From Bacteroidota bacterium (GTDB taxonomy: Bacteria; Bacteroidota; Bacteroidia; Cytophagales; Microscillaceae), in assembly GCA_004293265.1 (NCBI GenBank), contig RDXZ01000009.1, positions 1 to 64,000 on the forward strand: a DNA stretch of 64,000 nt, read 5' to 3'. The notes under the pieces are model-generated. The model saw only the letters and a list, made by a program, of their open reading frames with translations. It was not told the origin of the DNA and did no database searches. The number at the start of each line of letters is the position of its first letter. Position 1 is the first letter of the stretch. Of the stretch, positions 16,940-25,701 are shown one piece after another. Position numbers and translations under genes: made by a program.

Positions 16940-18181
16940 ATGATTTCTCAAAATACTCAAAAAATAGATACGTCTATTGCTCAAAATACAAAGCCAAATT
17001 ATCAATTTGCGTTAATAATTATGGCAATTTTGTTTTTTACTTTTGGATTTATTACGTGCTTGAACGATATTTTGTCGCCAACACTTAAAAAAATATTAAA
17101 TTTGAATTATACTCAAACATCTTACATTCCTTTTGCATTCTTTTTTGCTTATTTTTTGATTTCTCCGCCATCAATTTGGGTAGTCAAAAAAATTGGCTTT
17201 CAAAAAAGTACAGGCATAGGAATTTTAATCACTGCATTGGGTTGTTTATTGTTTTTGCCTGCCTCTATTTATTTATCTTTTGAAGTTTTTTTAGTGGCAT
17301 TGTTTACTTTGGGAAGCGGAATGGCATTGTTGCAAACGGCGGCTAATCCTTACATTGCTATTTTAGGAAGCCCTGAAACCTCTTCGAGTCGTTTGACGAT
17401 TGTGCAGGCTTTCAATTCATTAGGCACAACTTTAGCCCCTGCCTTCGGAACGTATTTAATTTTAAATAATTTAGGAAAAAATCCAAGCCCAGAGGCACTA
17501 AAAATTCCATATACGAGCATAGGAATTGCTTTATTTTTATTGGCATTGGTTATTTTTATTATCAATTTACCAAAAGTTTTGCCTGACCAACAAGACGAAT
17601 CAATGGAATCGAACAAGGTAAGCGTTTGGCAACATAATCATTTGATTTTGGGTGCAATAGGAATTTTTATGTACGTAGGAGCAGAAGTTTCGATTGGTGT
17701 TTATTTAGTTAATTACATTGGGTTGCCCGAAATTATCAACTTAGAAGAAAAACAAGCAGGTTTTTATTTGTCTTTTTATTGGGGTGGTGCGATGGTGGGG
17801 CGTTTTTTAGGTTCTTGGGTAATGCAAAAAATTGCTCCTAACCAAGTTTTGTTTTTTAATGCAGTTTTGGCTACGATTTTACTTTTGTTAGGTATTTTTT
17901 TACAAGGTTTTGTGGCGTTGATGGCTATTTTATTGATTGGTCTTTGTAACTCGATTATGTTTCCTACTATTTTTACTTTGGCTATCAAAAAATTAGGAAA
18001 ATTTACAGAAGCAGGAGCAGGAATTTTGTGTATGGCAATTGTTGGAGGTGCGTTGGTGCCTGTTTTGCATGGCAAAATGGCAGATATTTTTGGGCTACAA
18101 ATTTCTTTTTTAGTGCCTGTTATTTGTTATATTTATATTGCTTTTTTTGGTTTTAAAGGATACAAAGTAAATCAAAAATAA
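16940..18181 (+). CDS. Sugar MFS transporter, FucP/GluP family
   Basis: 413 residues with about 12 hydrophobic helices. 'FALIIMAILFFTFGFITCLND' is the signature opening of the fucose/glucose/galactose permease family, and 'LQTAANPYIAILG' in helix 4-5 is another family hallmark. 'RLTIVQAFNSLGTTLAPAFG' also fits. These are proton symporters for hexoses in the inner membrane. Which sugar is not readable from the sequence. The next gene starts 5 bases after its stop, so they likely share a transcript. Confidence 0.87.
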   Translation: MISQNTQKIDTSIAQNTKPNYQFALIIMAILFFTFGFITCLNDILSPTLKKILNLNYTQTSYIPFAFFFAYFLISPPSIWVVKKIGFQKSTGIGILITALGCLLFLPASIYLSFEVFLVALFTLGSGMALLQTAANPYIAILGSPETSSSRLTIVQAFNSLGTTLAPAFGTYLILNNLGKNPSPEALKIPYTSIGIALFLLALVIFIINLPKVLPDQQDESMESNKVSVWQHNHLILGAIGIFMYVGAEVSIGVYLVNYIGLPEIINLEEKQAGFYLSFYWGGAMVGRFLGSWVMQKIAPNQVLFFNAVLATILLLLGIFLQGFVALMAILLIGLCNSIMFPTIFTLAIKKLGKFTEAGAGILCMAIVGGALVPVLHGKMADIFGLQISFLVPVICYIYIAFFGFKGYKVNQK

Positions 18182-18186
18182 ATGAG

Positions 18187-19134
18187 ATGATGACAACGCC
18201 CAAAGATATAATTACAAAATATCCTTTTTTGAAAACAAATGACGCAGAAAATATAATTATGGGTGATGATATTGATGCGGCTTTGTCTTGTTTTTTATAT
18301 CTTTCTCAAAATCCAAACGCAAAATTAGTCGGTATTTATCATCAATATAAAAAAATCTATTTTAATGCTACTATTGTTTCTAAAAAAGAATTAGGCAATT
18401 GTATTTATATTGATTTGGATATTTACCACCAAAAATGTCGTTCTTTGGGGCATCATATTGTAAGGCTGAACAAAGAAAATAAATTGCAAGGCTTTCAAAA
18501 TAGTTGCAATTTGAACGAATTAAAAGGTTTTTCGATTGAAAATAATTTTACAAAAAAATTTCCTTTAGGAACAATTCACTTTTTATTGTGGTTATATCAA
18601 ATCGATATTCCTTCTACAAATTGGGCAAAATATTTGATTTGGTTGGCTGATTCTACTTTTATCAATGGACAAAACCATCGATTTCCAAAAAACGTAATCA
18701 CTTGGATAAATTTATTTCCTGTACCTGCTTTGGTGGAAAGTTTTGCAGAATTAGATACAGAAATTTTTGAAGAAAAAATGGAGGAATTACAACAAATATT
18801 ATCCCAAAAAAATTTTGAACAAGGAGAAGGACAAGTAAAATCAAAACATAAACAATTGACAGGTTTTCAATGTCAGCCGAAAAAAAATGCTAATGCAGAA
18901 GAATTAAGTGTATATATTCAAAAAATATTTCAAATGATTGAAGAAATGACAAATTGGCAAATCAAACCTGAACAAATTTGCGTAGAAGATATGGAATATT
19001 TTTCATTCAAAAGAAAAACTGAAAAAATTGAAAACGTTTTAAAAGATACTAATTTAGACGATTTTTTAATCAAAAACAAAGTTTTTTCTTATGTTTTTCC
19101 ATTCAAAGATAGTATCAATTATACACATTTTTAA
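18187..19134 (+). CDS. DHH-phosphoesterase-like protein of unknown function
   Basis: 315 residues, soluble. I do not recognise a named family. The N-terminus has 'IIMGDDIDAALSCFLYL', similar to the D-x-D opening motif of DHH phosphoesterases, followed by 'CIYIDLDIYHQKCRSLGHHI', where D-x-D and a GHH in place of DHH would complete a divergent metal site. The C-terminal half is helical and charged. If the reading is right, it would be a phosphodiesterase or nuclease with an altered active site. It follows the sugar transporter by 5 bases, but a functional link is not obvious. Confidence 0.5.
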   Translation: MMTTPKDIITKYPFLKTNDAENIIMGDDIDAALSCFLYLSQNPNAKLVGIYHQYKKIYFNATIVSKKELGNCIYIDLDIYHQKCRSLGHHIVRLNKENKLQGFQNSCNLNELKGFSIENNFTKKFPLGTIHFLLWLYQIDIPSTNWAKYLIWLADSTFINGQNHRFPKNVITWINLFPVPALVESFAELDTEIFEEKMEELQQILSQKNFEQGEGQVKSKHKQLTGFQCQPKKNANAEELSVYIQKIFQMIEEMTNWQIKPEQICVEDMEYFSFKRKTEKIENVLKDTNLDDFLIKNKVFSYVFPFKDSINYTHF

Positions 19135-19146
19135 AAAAAATAAGCA

Positions 19147-19180
19147 AAAAAACTATCATTTTTTTTAATGATAGTTTTTT
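19147..19180. terminator. Bidirectional terminator hairpin
   Basis: 'aaaaactatcatt' pairs with 'aatgatagttttt' around a T-rich loop, with A and T runs on both sides, between the convergent genes ending at 19134 and 19196. Confidence 0.8.
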
Positions 19181-19195
19181 AACATAAAACAATAA

Positions 19196-19945
19196 CTATT
19201 TTTTTCGCGTAGGCAAAGAAATCATAAACTCTAAAACCAAAGCGTGTCCACTTTTTTCTAAATTATTAGGTAATTTGTATCCAAAAATTAAAACGTGATG
19301 TTTTATATCAATCTGAATGGCGGTAATCAATGCCGCCAAATCGTGTGTTCCTGAGTACCAATCTGCCACTAAACTCACGTTTTTGAATAAATGTTGTTCA
19401 AATCCTAACATAACACTCAAAGGTCTTATCGGTTTAGTTTGAAAAACTCCTTCTTCGTTTGTGAATCTTCGAAATCCAAAAGATTGTTCGGTGCCATAAC
19501 TCAAACCACCTGTTAATCTTGTTTTTGTTTTGGGTAGTCTAAAACTCAAATGGCTATATACCCAATAACCTATATCTTTTCTTGGGATAGAATACAACAA
19601 ATTTGAACCTGCGGTAATTTTTGTTTCCCATTTTGAGTCTGTCAATGGAATTACGTGCTTTCCACCTAAGCCTAAAGATAAATTATCAGAACCGCTACTA
19701 TTCATATTGTTGAAAGCTAAAGTAGCTTCTGTACGTTTATTAATTCCATAACAGAAAAAATTAAAGCTATTCCAAGAATTTGGTTTTTCCCAAAAATTGA
19801 CTTGGCTTTCGTGTGTGATTTCAATATTTCCTTTTTCAGCGATGTCTGCTGAGGGAATACCAACGATTAAAGATTGAGAAAATGAACAAAAAGTGTTAAA
19901 TACTAAAAAGACTGAAAAAATTAAAATGAATTTTAAGTAATACAT
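19196..19945 (-). CDS. Outer-membrane beta-barrel-like exported protein
   Basis: 249 residues from the ATG at 19945; the upstream ATG at 19990 would give an awkward double leader. A signal peptide ends 'FNTFCSFSQS'. The mature protein alternates short amphipathic strands ('EATLAFNNMN', 'LSLGLGGKHVIPL', 'TRLTGGLSYGTEQ', 'LSVMLGFEQHLF', 'VSLVADWYSGTHD') and ends in a basic-aromatic strand, as in small outer-membrane barrels. Its function is unknown. The upstream gap to 20169 holds a family F repeat. Confidence 0.6.
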   Translation of the reverse strand: MYYLKFILIFSVFLVFNTFCSFSQSLIVGIPSADIAEKGNIEITHESQVNFWEKPNSWNSFNFFCYGINKRTEATLAFNNMNSSGSDNLSLGLGGKHVIPLTDSKWETKITAGSNLLYSIPRKDIGYWVYSHLSFRLPKTKTRLTGGLSYGTEQSFGFRRFTNEEGVFQTKPIRPLSVMLGFEQHLFKNVSLVADWYSGTHDLAALITAIQIDIKHHVLIFGYKLPNNLEKSGHALVLEFMISLPTRKK

Positions 19946-20042
19946 ATATAAATTTAAAAATGTAATACTATAACAAAATATCTTATTCATTTGTTTTGAA
20001 AAGATTTTAATTTTTGTTGAAAAATAAAAAATATATACACAT

Positions 20043-20155
20043 CAAAAAGTGTTTTTCACGATATTGTTTTTCGTTTTCCCCGCATTTCACGAGAGGCTAT
20101 TGAAGTTCAACTTCTATTGAGGTTGTGCTAAAATACCAAAACCATTTTCCAATGT
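20043..20155. repeat. Dispersed repeat, family F, copy 1
   Basis: Read on the minus strand, 'caacctcaatagaag', 'gaacttcaatagcc' and 'cgtgaaatgcggggaa' match, in order, the plus-strand segment at 29929-30003. The element is not coding. Confidence 0.6.
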
Positions 20156-20169
20156 GTATATAAAAAAAT

Positions 20170-20877
20170 CTATTTGTCAAATGTACTATCAAGTTTCACA
20201 GGTATTTCGAGATGTTTTGTTTTTTTCAATTTTCTGTTATAATTCCAAATCACTAAACTGATGATAGGTTGTCCAATCGCAATCGGAATAATTAATAAAA
20301 GTACTTGGGGCAAAAAAGGAAATAGTTTGGAGTTGGTTACTAAAAATGCAGTTAAGCCTGCGATAAACCCATGCGACATTCTAAAAATATGAATAAAAAG
20401 CCAATAAAATTTATTTTTAGGTTTTTGGATATAATTATAAAGGTCAATTATACAACAATAAAGCCCAATGGTAGAAAAAGAGAACAATACAATCGAATAA
20501 AAAATATCTTTTTCCAAGTTCATAATGCCTAAAAATACAAACACAAAAGAAGTAACAAGCATACCAAGCGTCAAAACCCAATCCACAATTTGAGGTGATT
20601 GTCCTTTGTGCAAGGTTTTTATAAACAAAATCCGATATCCAGAAGCAACTTGATAAAAACTGATAATAGCAATCGGAATAAAAAAGTAAAATTTAGGTTT
20701 GAAAATACTCGCATTTACCGCAAGTACTGTCGTAAGAGTCATAGCCCAGAAGAAAACTTTGCCTGAAAGTCTATGAATAGTGCGTCCTTTTTTTGAGGTT
20801 ATGGCAATAAATCCACTTAATAAAGTCAAACTTCCTGCAAAAATGTGTATAAATTTTAAAAATTCTAAAATAGTCAT
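20170..20877 (-). CDS. DUF2306-like polytopic membrane protein
   Basis: 235 residues from the ATG at 20877; the upstream ATG at 20946 adds a hydrophilic stretch before the first helix and is less likely. About seven to eight hydrophobic helices. The opening 'FIHIFAGSLTLLSGFIAI' followed by 'KKGRTIHRLSGKVFF' is the H-x-x-x-G...K.G..HR..G pattern of DUF2306-type proteins, a family with possible haem or quinone links that I cannot confirm. Inner membrane. Monocistronic as far as can be seen. Confidence 0.6.
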   Translation of the reverse strand: MTILEFLKFIHIFAGSLTLLSGFIAITSKKGRTIHRLSGKVFFWAMTLTTVLAVNASIFKPKFYFFIPIAIISFYQVASGYRILFIKTLHKGQSPQIVDWVLTLGMLVTSFVFVFLGIMNLEKDIFYSIVLFSFSTIGLYCCIIDLYNYIQKPKNKFYWLFIHIFRMSHGFIAGLTAFLVTNSKLFPFLPQVLLLIIPIAIGQPIISLVIWNYNRKLKKTKHLEIPVKLDSTFDK

Positions 20878-21108
20878 TGTGCTTTTTAATAAAAATTGTA
20901 TGTCAGTCAAAAAAAAATATTTTTCAATCTGAATTGAAGTATGCAAATATAATATTTTTTTTAGAAAATAAAATTAAATTAGTTAATAATATAATGTGAT
21001 TAACAAATTTTTAATATTTTTATGATATTTTTTTTATATTTTCAGAATAAAATTTTTATATTTTATATTTTTAAAAAATTTTAATTTGCATTAAGAAATA
21101 TTGAATTA

Positions 21109-21211
21109 ACTATTTTGGTGCAAGCGTCCACGCTTGCACCAGTGAGTATTTCGTGTCTACGCTTGCACGAAGTTCAAAATAATAGTTTTATTAACAATAT
21201 CTAAATAGTTA
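21109..21211. repeat. Nested palindromes in TAACTATTT arms
   Basis: Outer arms 'ttaactatttt' and 'aaatagtta' enclose an inner perfect hairpin 'ggtgcaagcg' / 'cgcttgcacc' at 21119-21139 and a second partial copy 'cgcttgcacgaa'. The right edge touches the stop region of the aminotransferase gene at 21209. It probably acts as its terminator. The rest of 20947-21208 is plain AT-rich DNA. Confidence 0.6.
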
Positions 21212-22399
21212 CGATTTTACTTCCTCAATTACCTCCAAAATTATTTTGCAAGCCCAACGAATTTCATCTTCAGTAATTATCAAAGGAGGAGCAATTCGCA
21301 TCGCATTATCACAATACAAAAACCAATCAGTCATCAGACCTTTTTCCAAACATTTATCAATAATTGCTTTTAAGATTGCAAAATTTTCAAAAACAACTGC
21401 CAACATTAATCCATTTTGCCTTACTTGTTTGATTTTTGAATGTTTTAACAAACTTACAAACAATTGTCCTTTTTGTTCTGCGTCTGCGTATAATTTCTCA
21501 TCTGTGATAACTTCCAAAGATGCCAAAGCCGCCGCACAACAAACAGGATGCCCACCAAAAGTAGTGATATGCCCTAAAATAGGTTTGTTTTTTAATACAC
21601 TCATTATTTCTTGACTGCTTACAAATGCTCCAATTGGCATTCCTCCGCCCATTCCTTTTGCCAAAACCAAAATATCAGGAATAACGTTTATTTTTTCGAA
21701 ACCAAATAAAGTACCTGTTCGTCCAAAACCTGTTTGTACTTCATCAAAAACTAATAAAGTGCCTGTTTGATTACATTTTTGTCTTAATTGCTGAAAATAA
21801 TTTTGACAAGCAGACACAATTCCTGCCTCACCTTGCACTACTTCTATGATAACACAAGCCGTTTTTTCTGTTATTTTATCAATATCACTAAAACTTCCAT
21901 AATGAATTTGAGTAATTTGTGGTAACAATGGTCTAAAATTAGTCTTAAAATTTTCTCCACCACCAATCGAAAGTGAACCTTGCGTAGAGCCGTGATATGC
22001 CTGAAAACAACTAATTATTTCGGTTCGATTTGTAAATTTTTTGGCTAATTTCATCGCTCCTTCTATGGCTTCTGTACCTGAATTGACAAAAAAAATATTT
22101 TGTAAATTTGGAGGCAAAAAATCTGTTATTTTTTTGGCTAATAAAACTTGCGGACTTTGCACAAACTCACCATATACCAAAACGTGCATATATTTGGCGG
22201 CTTGTTCTTGGACTGCTTTCACAACTTTTGGGTGGCAATGCCCTACATTACTCACAGAAATTCCTGCAATCAAGTCTAAATAAGATTTTTTTTCGGGAGT
22301 ATAAAAATACATTCCTTCTGCTCTTTCTATTTCTATTAACAATGGAAAATCAGAAGTTTGAGCAATATTTTGAAGAAAAAGTTGTCGATGTGTCAGCAT
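21209..22399 (-). CDS. Class III (acetylornithine/ornithine-type) aminotransferase
   Basis: 396 residues, PLP-dependent fold type I. 'YLDLIAGISVSNVGHCHPKV' opens the fold, 'FVNSGTEAIEGAMKLAKKF' binds the PLP phosphate, 'LLVFDEVQTGFGRTG' holds the ring-stacking aspartate, and 'ILVLAKGMGGGMPIGAF' contains the Schiff-base lysine. Length and motifs fit acetylornithine, ornithine or 4-aminobutyrate aminotransferases; sequence alone does not decide the substrate. No arginine-pathway genes adjoin it (carB lies 9 kb away), so I leave the gene unnamed. Cytoplasmic. Confidence 0.85.
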   Translation of the reverse strand: MLTHRQLFLQNIAQTSDFPLLIEIERAEGMYFYTPEKKSYLDLIAGISVSNVGHCHPKVVKAVQEQAAKYMHVLVYGEFVQSPQVLLAKKITDFLPPNLQNIFFVNSGTEAIEGAMKLAKKFTNRTEIISCFQAYHGSTQGSLSIGGGENFKTNFRPLLPQITQIHYGSFSDIDKITEKTACVIIEVVQGEAGIVSACQNYFQQLRQKCNQTGTLLVFDEVQTGFGRTGTLFGFEKINVIPDILVLAKGMGGGMPIGAFVSSQEIMSVLKNKPILGHITTFGGHPVCCAAALASLEVITDEKLYADAEQKGQLFVSLLKHSKIKQVRQNGLMLAVVFENFAILKAIIDKCLEKGLMTDWFLYCDNAMRIAPPLIITEDEIRWACKIILEVIEEVKS

Positions 22400-22498
22400 T
22401 TTTTTTTATAAATATAAATAATGAACCAATTTTTAATATGAGTTGCAAAAAAACGAATAAGTATTAAAACTATTTATTTCAATCTAAAAAATAAGTGA

Positions 22499-22630
22499 GT
22501 GCTACAAATGTAATGTTTTTGTCATTTGGAGCGAAGCCAAAAATCTCGTTTTTCGTTTACCAAACGTCATTTAACAAGCAGTTGCTTCACTTCGTTCAGC
22601 AAGACAAAGCATTACATTAACAGCATTACC
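22499..22630 (+). repeat. Dispersed repeat, family B, copy 1
   Basis: About 130 bp from 'gtgctacaaatgtaatg' to 'attacattaacagcatta'. The ends are inverted repeats of each other (TGTAATG and CATTACA), and the middle carries 'agcagttgcttcacttcgtt'. Other copies are at 31994-32128, 38844-38997 and, inverted, 45400-45534. The gap 22400-22741 holds nothing else except the exonuclease promoter. Confidence 0.85.
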
Positions 22631-22667
22631 AAAATAAATATTTTTTTTTGATATAAACAAAAAAATA

Positions 22668-22699
22668 TTTGCAAAAATAGGTTTCTTTTTTTACTTTTG
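22668..22699 (+). promoter_or_regulatory. Promoter of the exonuclease gene
   Basis: TTTG at 22668-22671, 20 bases, then tacttttg at 22692-22699, about 40 bases before the ATG at 22742. Confidence 0.5.
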
Positions 22700-22741
22700 T
22701 GATAAATTCATAAAATTCATCATTAAAAATTATTAAAAAAA

Positions 22742-23464
22742 ATGTTTACACATTCAGAAATTTCAAAAATTTTATTTTTAGATATCGAAACAGCACGAAA
22801 TACACAATATTTTAAAAAACTCACGCCCGCAATGCAGGAAATGTGGAAACATAAATCACAATTTATCAAAACAGAAAACGAAGATGATACTCCCGAACAA
22901 AAATATTATGAAAGAGCCGCTATTTATGCAGAATTTGGGCGTGTGGTTTGTATTAGCATTGGTTTTGTGCATTTCAAAAAAAATGAAGAGGGCATAGAAG
23001 AAGGAACTATTCATCTAAAATCTTTTTGTAGCGACAACGAAAAACAAATTTTAGAAGATTTTAGACAATTGCTCAATGAAAAATTTAAGGACTGGAAACT
23101 TTGCGCACATAACGGAAAAGAATTTGATTTTCCTTATTTATGTAGGCGTTTTTTGATAAATCAAATCGCCATTCCTTATTCGTTAAATATACAAGGCAAA
23201 AAACCTTGGGAAATTTCACATCTCGACACAATGGAATTATGGAAGTTTGGAGATTATAAAAGTTATACCAAATTAGAACTGCTTTGTAATTTATTTGATA
23301 TTCCTACGCCCAAAGATGATATCGATGGCAGTGAAGTAGGTACTGTTTTTTGGGAAGAAAAAAATTATACTCGTTTGTCCACTTATTGTGAAAAAGATGT
23401 GGTGGCTACTATTCAAGTGTTGTTAAAATATTCTTTGCTTGAATTGGCAAAAGTAAAAGAATAA
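22742..23464 (+). CDS. DEDD-family 3'-5' exonuclease (PolB-exonuclease-like)
   Basis: 240 residues, a single exonuclease domain without polymerase. Exo I is 'ILFLDIETAR' (D and E), Exo II is 'LCAHNGKEFDFPYL' (the second D), and Exo III is 'YCEKDVVATI' with the tyrosine four residues before the last aspartate, hence the DEDDy type. The length and motif spacing fit the predicted PolB-like exonuclease family (PF10108). It should trim single-stranded 3' DNA ends in repair or replication; RNA as substrate is possible. Cytoplasmic, with its own promoter. Confidence 0.88.
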   Translation: MFTHSEISKILFLDIETARNTQYFKKLTPAMQEMWKHKSQFIKTENEDDTPEQKYYERAAIYAEFGRVVCISIGFVHFKKNEEGIEEGTIHLKSFCSDNEKQILEDFRQLLNEKFKDWKLCAHNGKEFDFPYLCRRFLINQIAIPYSLNIQGKKPWEISHLDTMELWKFGDYKSYTKLELLCNLFDIPTPKDDIDGSEVGTVFWEEKNYTRLSTYCEKDVVATIQVLLKYSLLELAKVKE

Positions 23465-23541
23465 AACCAAAAAATATACTAACATTTTCTTTTTTACGTT
23501 ACTTCTATTTGTTTTATTGATTATTTTTCCCTATAAAAACT

Positions 23542-24969
23542 ATGAAAAAAACTATTCTATTGCTATTGATTATTATTACTTTTTTTTTCAATCTCAACTT
23601 AAAAGCACAAGAAATAGAAGATAAAAAAACGTTTTATCTTTCCTTAGATTCGGCTTTGAATGAGCCTGATAGAGTAAAATATTTGGACTTGACTTGGCAA
23701 TATTTGATAGAACTCCCCGAAACAATCGGACAACTCAAAAATTTAGAAGTGTTAAATTTGGGCTGGAATAAACTCATTATTTTACCCAAAGAAATTATCA
23801 ATCTACCAAAATTGAAACGTGTGGCTTTGAATGATAATCCAAAATTGAATATGAAAAAAATATTTAGAGTATTGACGCAAATCAAAAACTTAAACGATTT
23901 GAGTATCGGATATTCTAATTTAAAAGATATTCCAGATGAAGTAGCAGGCTTGAAAAGTTTAGAATCTATCGAACTTTTGTGTGATTCTTTGGTAAATACT
24001 GAACACGTTTTTAGTGTATTAGCAGAAATAAAAGGCTTGGAAAGATTAAAATTTCATAGAAATAAAATCAGAAAAATTCACGATAATATTGGTTTATTGA
24101 TGAATTTATCTTATTTAGATTTGAGTAATAACAAATTATCAGCATTGCCCGAAAAACTTATCAAACTCAAAAAAGTCCGCGAATTATATTTACATACCAA
24201 CGAATTGACAGAAGTTCCTAATAGTATTACTAATATGAAAGATTTAATTATTTTGGATATTCATAACAATCGTTTGTCTGATATTTCTTCACGAATTGCT
24301 TATTTTCCTAATTTACAAAGATTAGATTTGAGTGAAAATAGTTTGGCAGAGGTTTCATCAAGATTATTCACTTTAAAAAGTCTAAAATCATTGAATATTT
24401 CTCGCAATGACATCAAAGAATTGCCGTCAAGCATTGCATTATTAAACAAATTAGAAGAATTAAATTTGAGTTATAACAGCCTTTCAGATTTGCCCGCAGG
24501 TTTGGATAGAATCAAAACATTGAAAAGTTTAGAAATTGCAAGTAATCCAAAAATTAATTTTTTACGATTTTTTCAACAAAATAACAAAGGTTTTTCGAGG
24601 CTTGATTATTTAGATTTATCAAACAATAAATTAGATTCACTTTCGGGGCGAATAAGCCAGATAGAACATTTAAGAGCATTAAAACTATCTAATAATTCTC
24701 TCACGCATATACCTGAGAGTATGGGCGAGATGCGAGATTTGAAAGAATTAGATTTAGGTGGCAACGCTTTTCGTGAATTTCCAACACCTGTAATGGCGAT
24801 GATGAATTTAGAAAAATTGGTTTTAGATTTTAATAAAGTGGCTTATATTCCTGAGGATATTGCTAAAATGAAACAATTAAAAGAAATTTCTTTGCGGTAT
24901 AATCCATTGCCTGAAAAAGAAGTGGATAAAATTCGGACTTTATTGCCACAGGTAAAAATTATTCGCTAA
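23542..24969 (+). CDS. Secreted leucine-rich repeat protein
   Basis: 475 residues with a signal peptide 'ILLLLIIITFFFNLNLKAQE'. From about residue 60 to the end there are some 17 leucine-rich repeats of about 23 residues with the 'LP..I..L..L..L.L..N.L' pattern, for example 'LSYLDLSNNKLSALPEKLI' and 'LRALKLSNNSLTHIPESMG'. Two repeats are of an irregular type with 'NPKLNMKKIF'. No sorting domain follows the repeats. It probably binds a protein or glycan partner in the periplasm or at the surface; the partner is unknown. Confidence 0.85.
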   Translation: MKKTILLLLIIITFFFNLNLKAQEIEDKKTFYLSLDSALNEPDRVKYLDLTWQYLIELPETIGQLKNLEVLNLGWNKLIILPKEIINLPKLKRVALNDNPKLNMKKIFRVLTQIKNLNDLSIGYSNLKDIPDEVAGLKSLESIELLCDSLVNTEHVFSVLAEIKGLERLKFHRNKIRKIHDNIGLLMNLSYLDLSNNKLSALPEKLIKLKKVRELYLHTNELTEVPNSITNMKDLIILDIHNNRLSDISSRIAYFPNLQRLDLSENSLAEVSSRLFTLKSLKSLNISRNDIKELPSSIALLNKLEELNLSYNSLSDLPAGLDRIKTLKSLEIASNPKINFLRFFQQNNKGFSRLDYLDLSNNKLDSLSGRISQIEHLRALKLSNNSLTHIPESMGEMRDLKELDLGGNAFREFPTPVMAMMNLEKLVLDFNKVAYIPEDIAKMKQLKEISLRYNPLPEKEVDKIRTLLPQVKIIR

Positions 24970-25002
24970 AAAAAATTATATATTTAAAAAAAAAACAAAA
25001 TT

Positions 25003-25542
25003 ATGTTTAAGCCTGATGTTATTTTTGCTCAAATTGAAAAAAGTTTGGATAGTTATGTAAAAAATTTAGATAATTATTCTGATAATCAATTTTATTTTAA
25101 ATCTTCGCCTGAAATATGGTCTTTGGGACAAATGTATGCACATCTGGTTTCGAGTCATAGTTTTTTTATTTATCATATCAACAATTGTTTGCAAAAAAGA
25201 AAAGGGCAAGAAGGAGGAGAAAAAAATGAATTTGGAACAAAAATTTTAATTAAAAATAGTTTTCCACCTATCAAAATTTCTATTCCTGATGCTTGGAAAG
25301 GTGAAGAACCAATCGCTAAAACGATTCAAGAATACAAAGATATTTTTCCAACAATGAAAAATAACATGAAAAATATATTAGAAAACATCAAAAATGATGA
25401 CCAATCCTATAAAACTTTGCACGTGGCGGCAGGTTGGTTGAGTGCAGTAGAATGGTTGCAAGTCGCTGATATGCACCTTCGACACCATTTTAGACAACGA
25501 GATGAGTTAGAAACAACCAGTAAAAATTTGTTATCTACTTAG
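25003..25542 (+). CDS. DinB-like family protein
   Basis: 179 residues forming a four-helix-bundle-like pattern. 'IWSLGQMYAHLVSSHSFFIYHI' contains the first metal-ligand histidine, and the C-terminal 'DMHLRHHFRQRDEL' holds the HxxxH pair; together with a middle helix these are the three-histidine site of DinB/YfiT-type thiol transferases. Such proteins often use bacillithiol or act on electrophiles; the real substrate is unknown. It starts 33 bases after the leucine-rich repeat gene and is followed by a family D hairpin that can end the transcript. Confidence 0.72.
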   Translation: MFKPDVIFAQIEKSLDSYVKNLDNYSDNQFYFKSSPEIWSLGQMYAHLVSSHSFFIYHINNCLQKRKGQEGGEKNEFGTKILIKNSFPPIKISIPDAWKGEEPIAKTIQEYKDIFPTMKNNMKNILENIKNDDQSYKTLHVAAGWLSAVEWLQVADMHLRHHFRQRDELETTSKNLLST

Positions 25543-25570
25543 TAGATATAAATTTAATGTAATATGTTAG

Positions 25571-25603
25571 AACTTTCCAAAAATTTAGAATTTTTGGAAA
25601 GTT
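25571..25603. terminator. Family D palindrome acting as probable terminator
   Basis: 'aactttccaaaaatt' pairs with 'aatttttggaaagtt' and is followed by 'ttgg'. It lies 29 bases after the DinB-like stop and upstream of the leuS promoter. Confidence 0.6.
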
Positions 25604-25658
25604 TTGGTACAAAAATATATTTTTATACCAAAATCAATGTAAAAAATAAAAAAAGTAT

Positions 25659-25666
25659 TAACTTTG
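25659..25666 (+). promoter_or_regulatory. -7 promoter element of leuS
   Basis: taactttg followed by C matches TAnnTTTG, about 36 bases before the leuS start. No obvious TTTG at -33. Confidence 0.5.
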
Positions 25667-25701
25667 CGACCTAAAAATCCATTAAAAAATACTTTAAAAT
25701 C

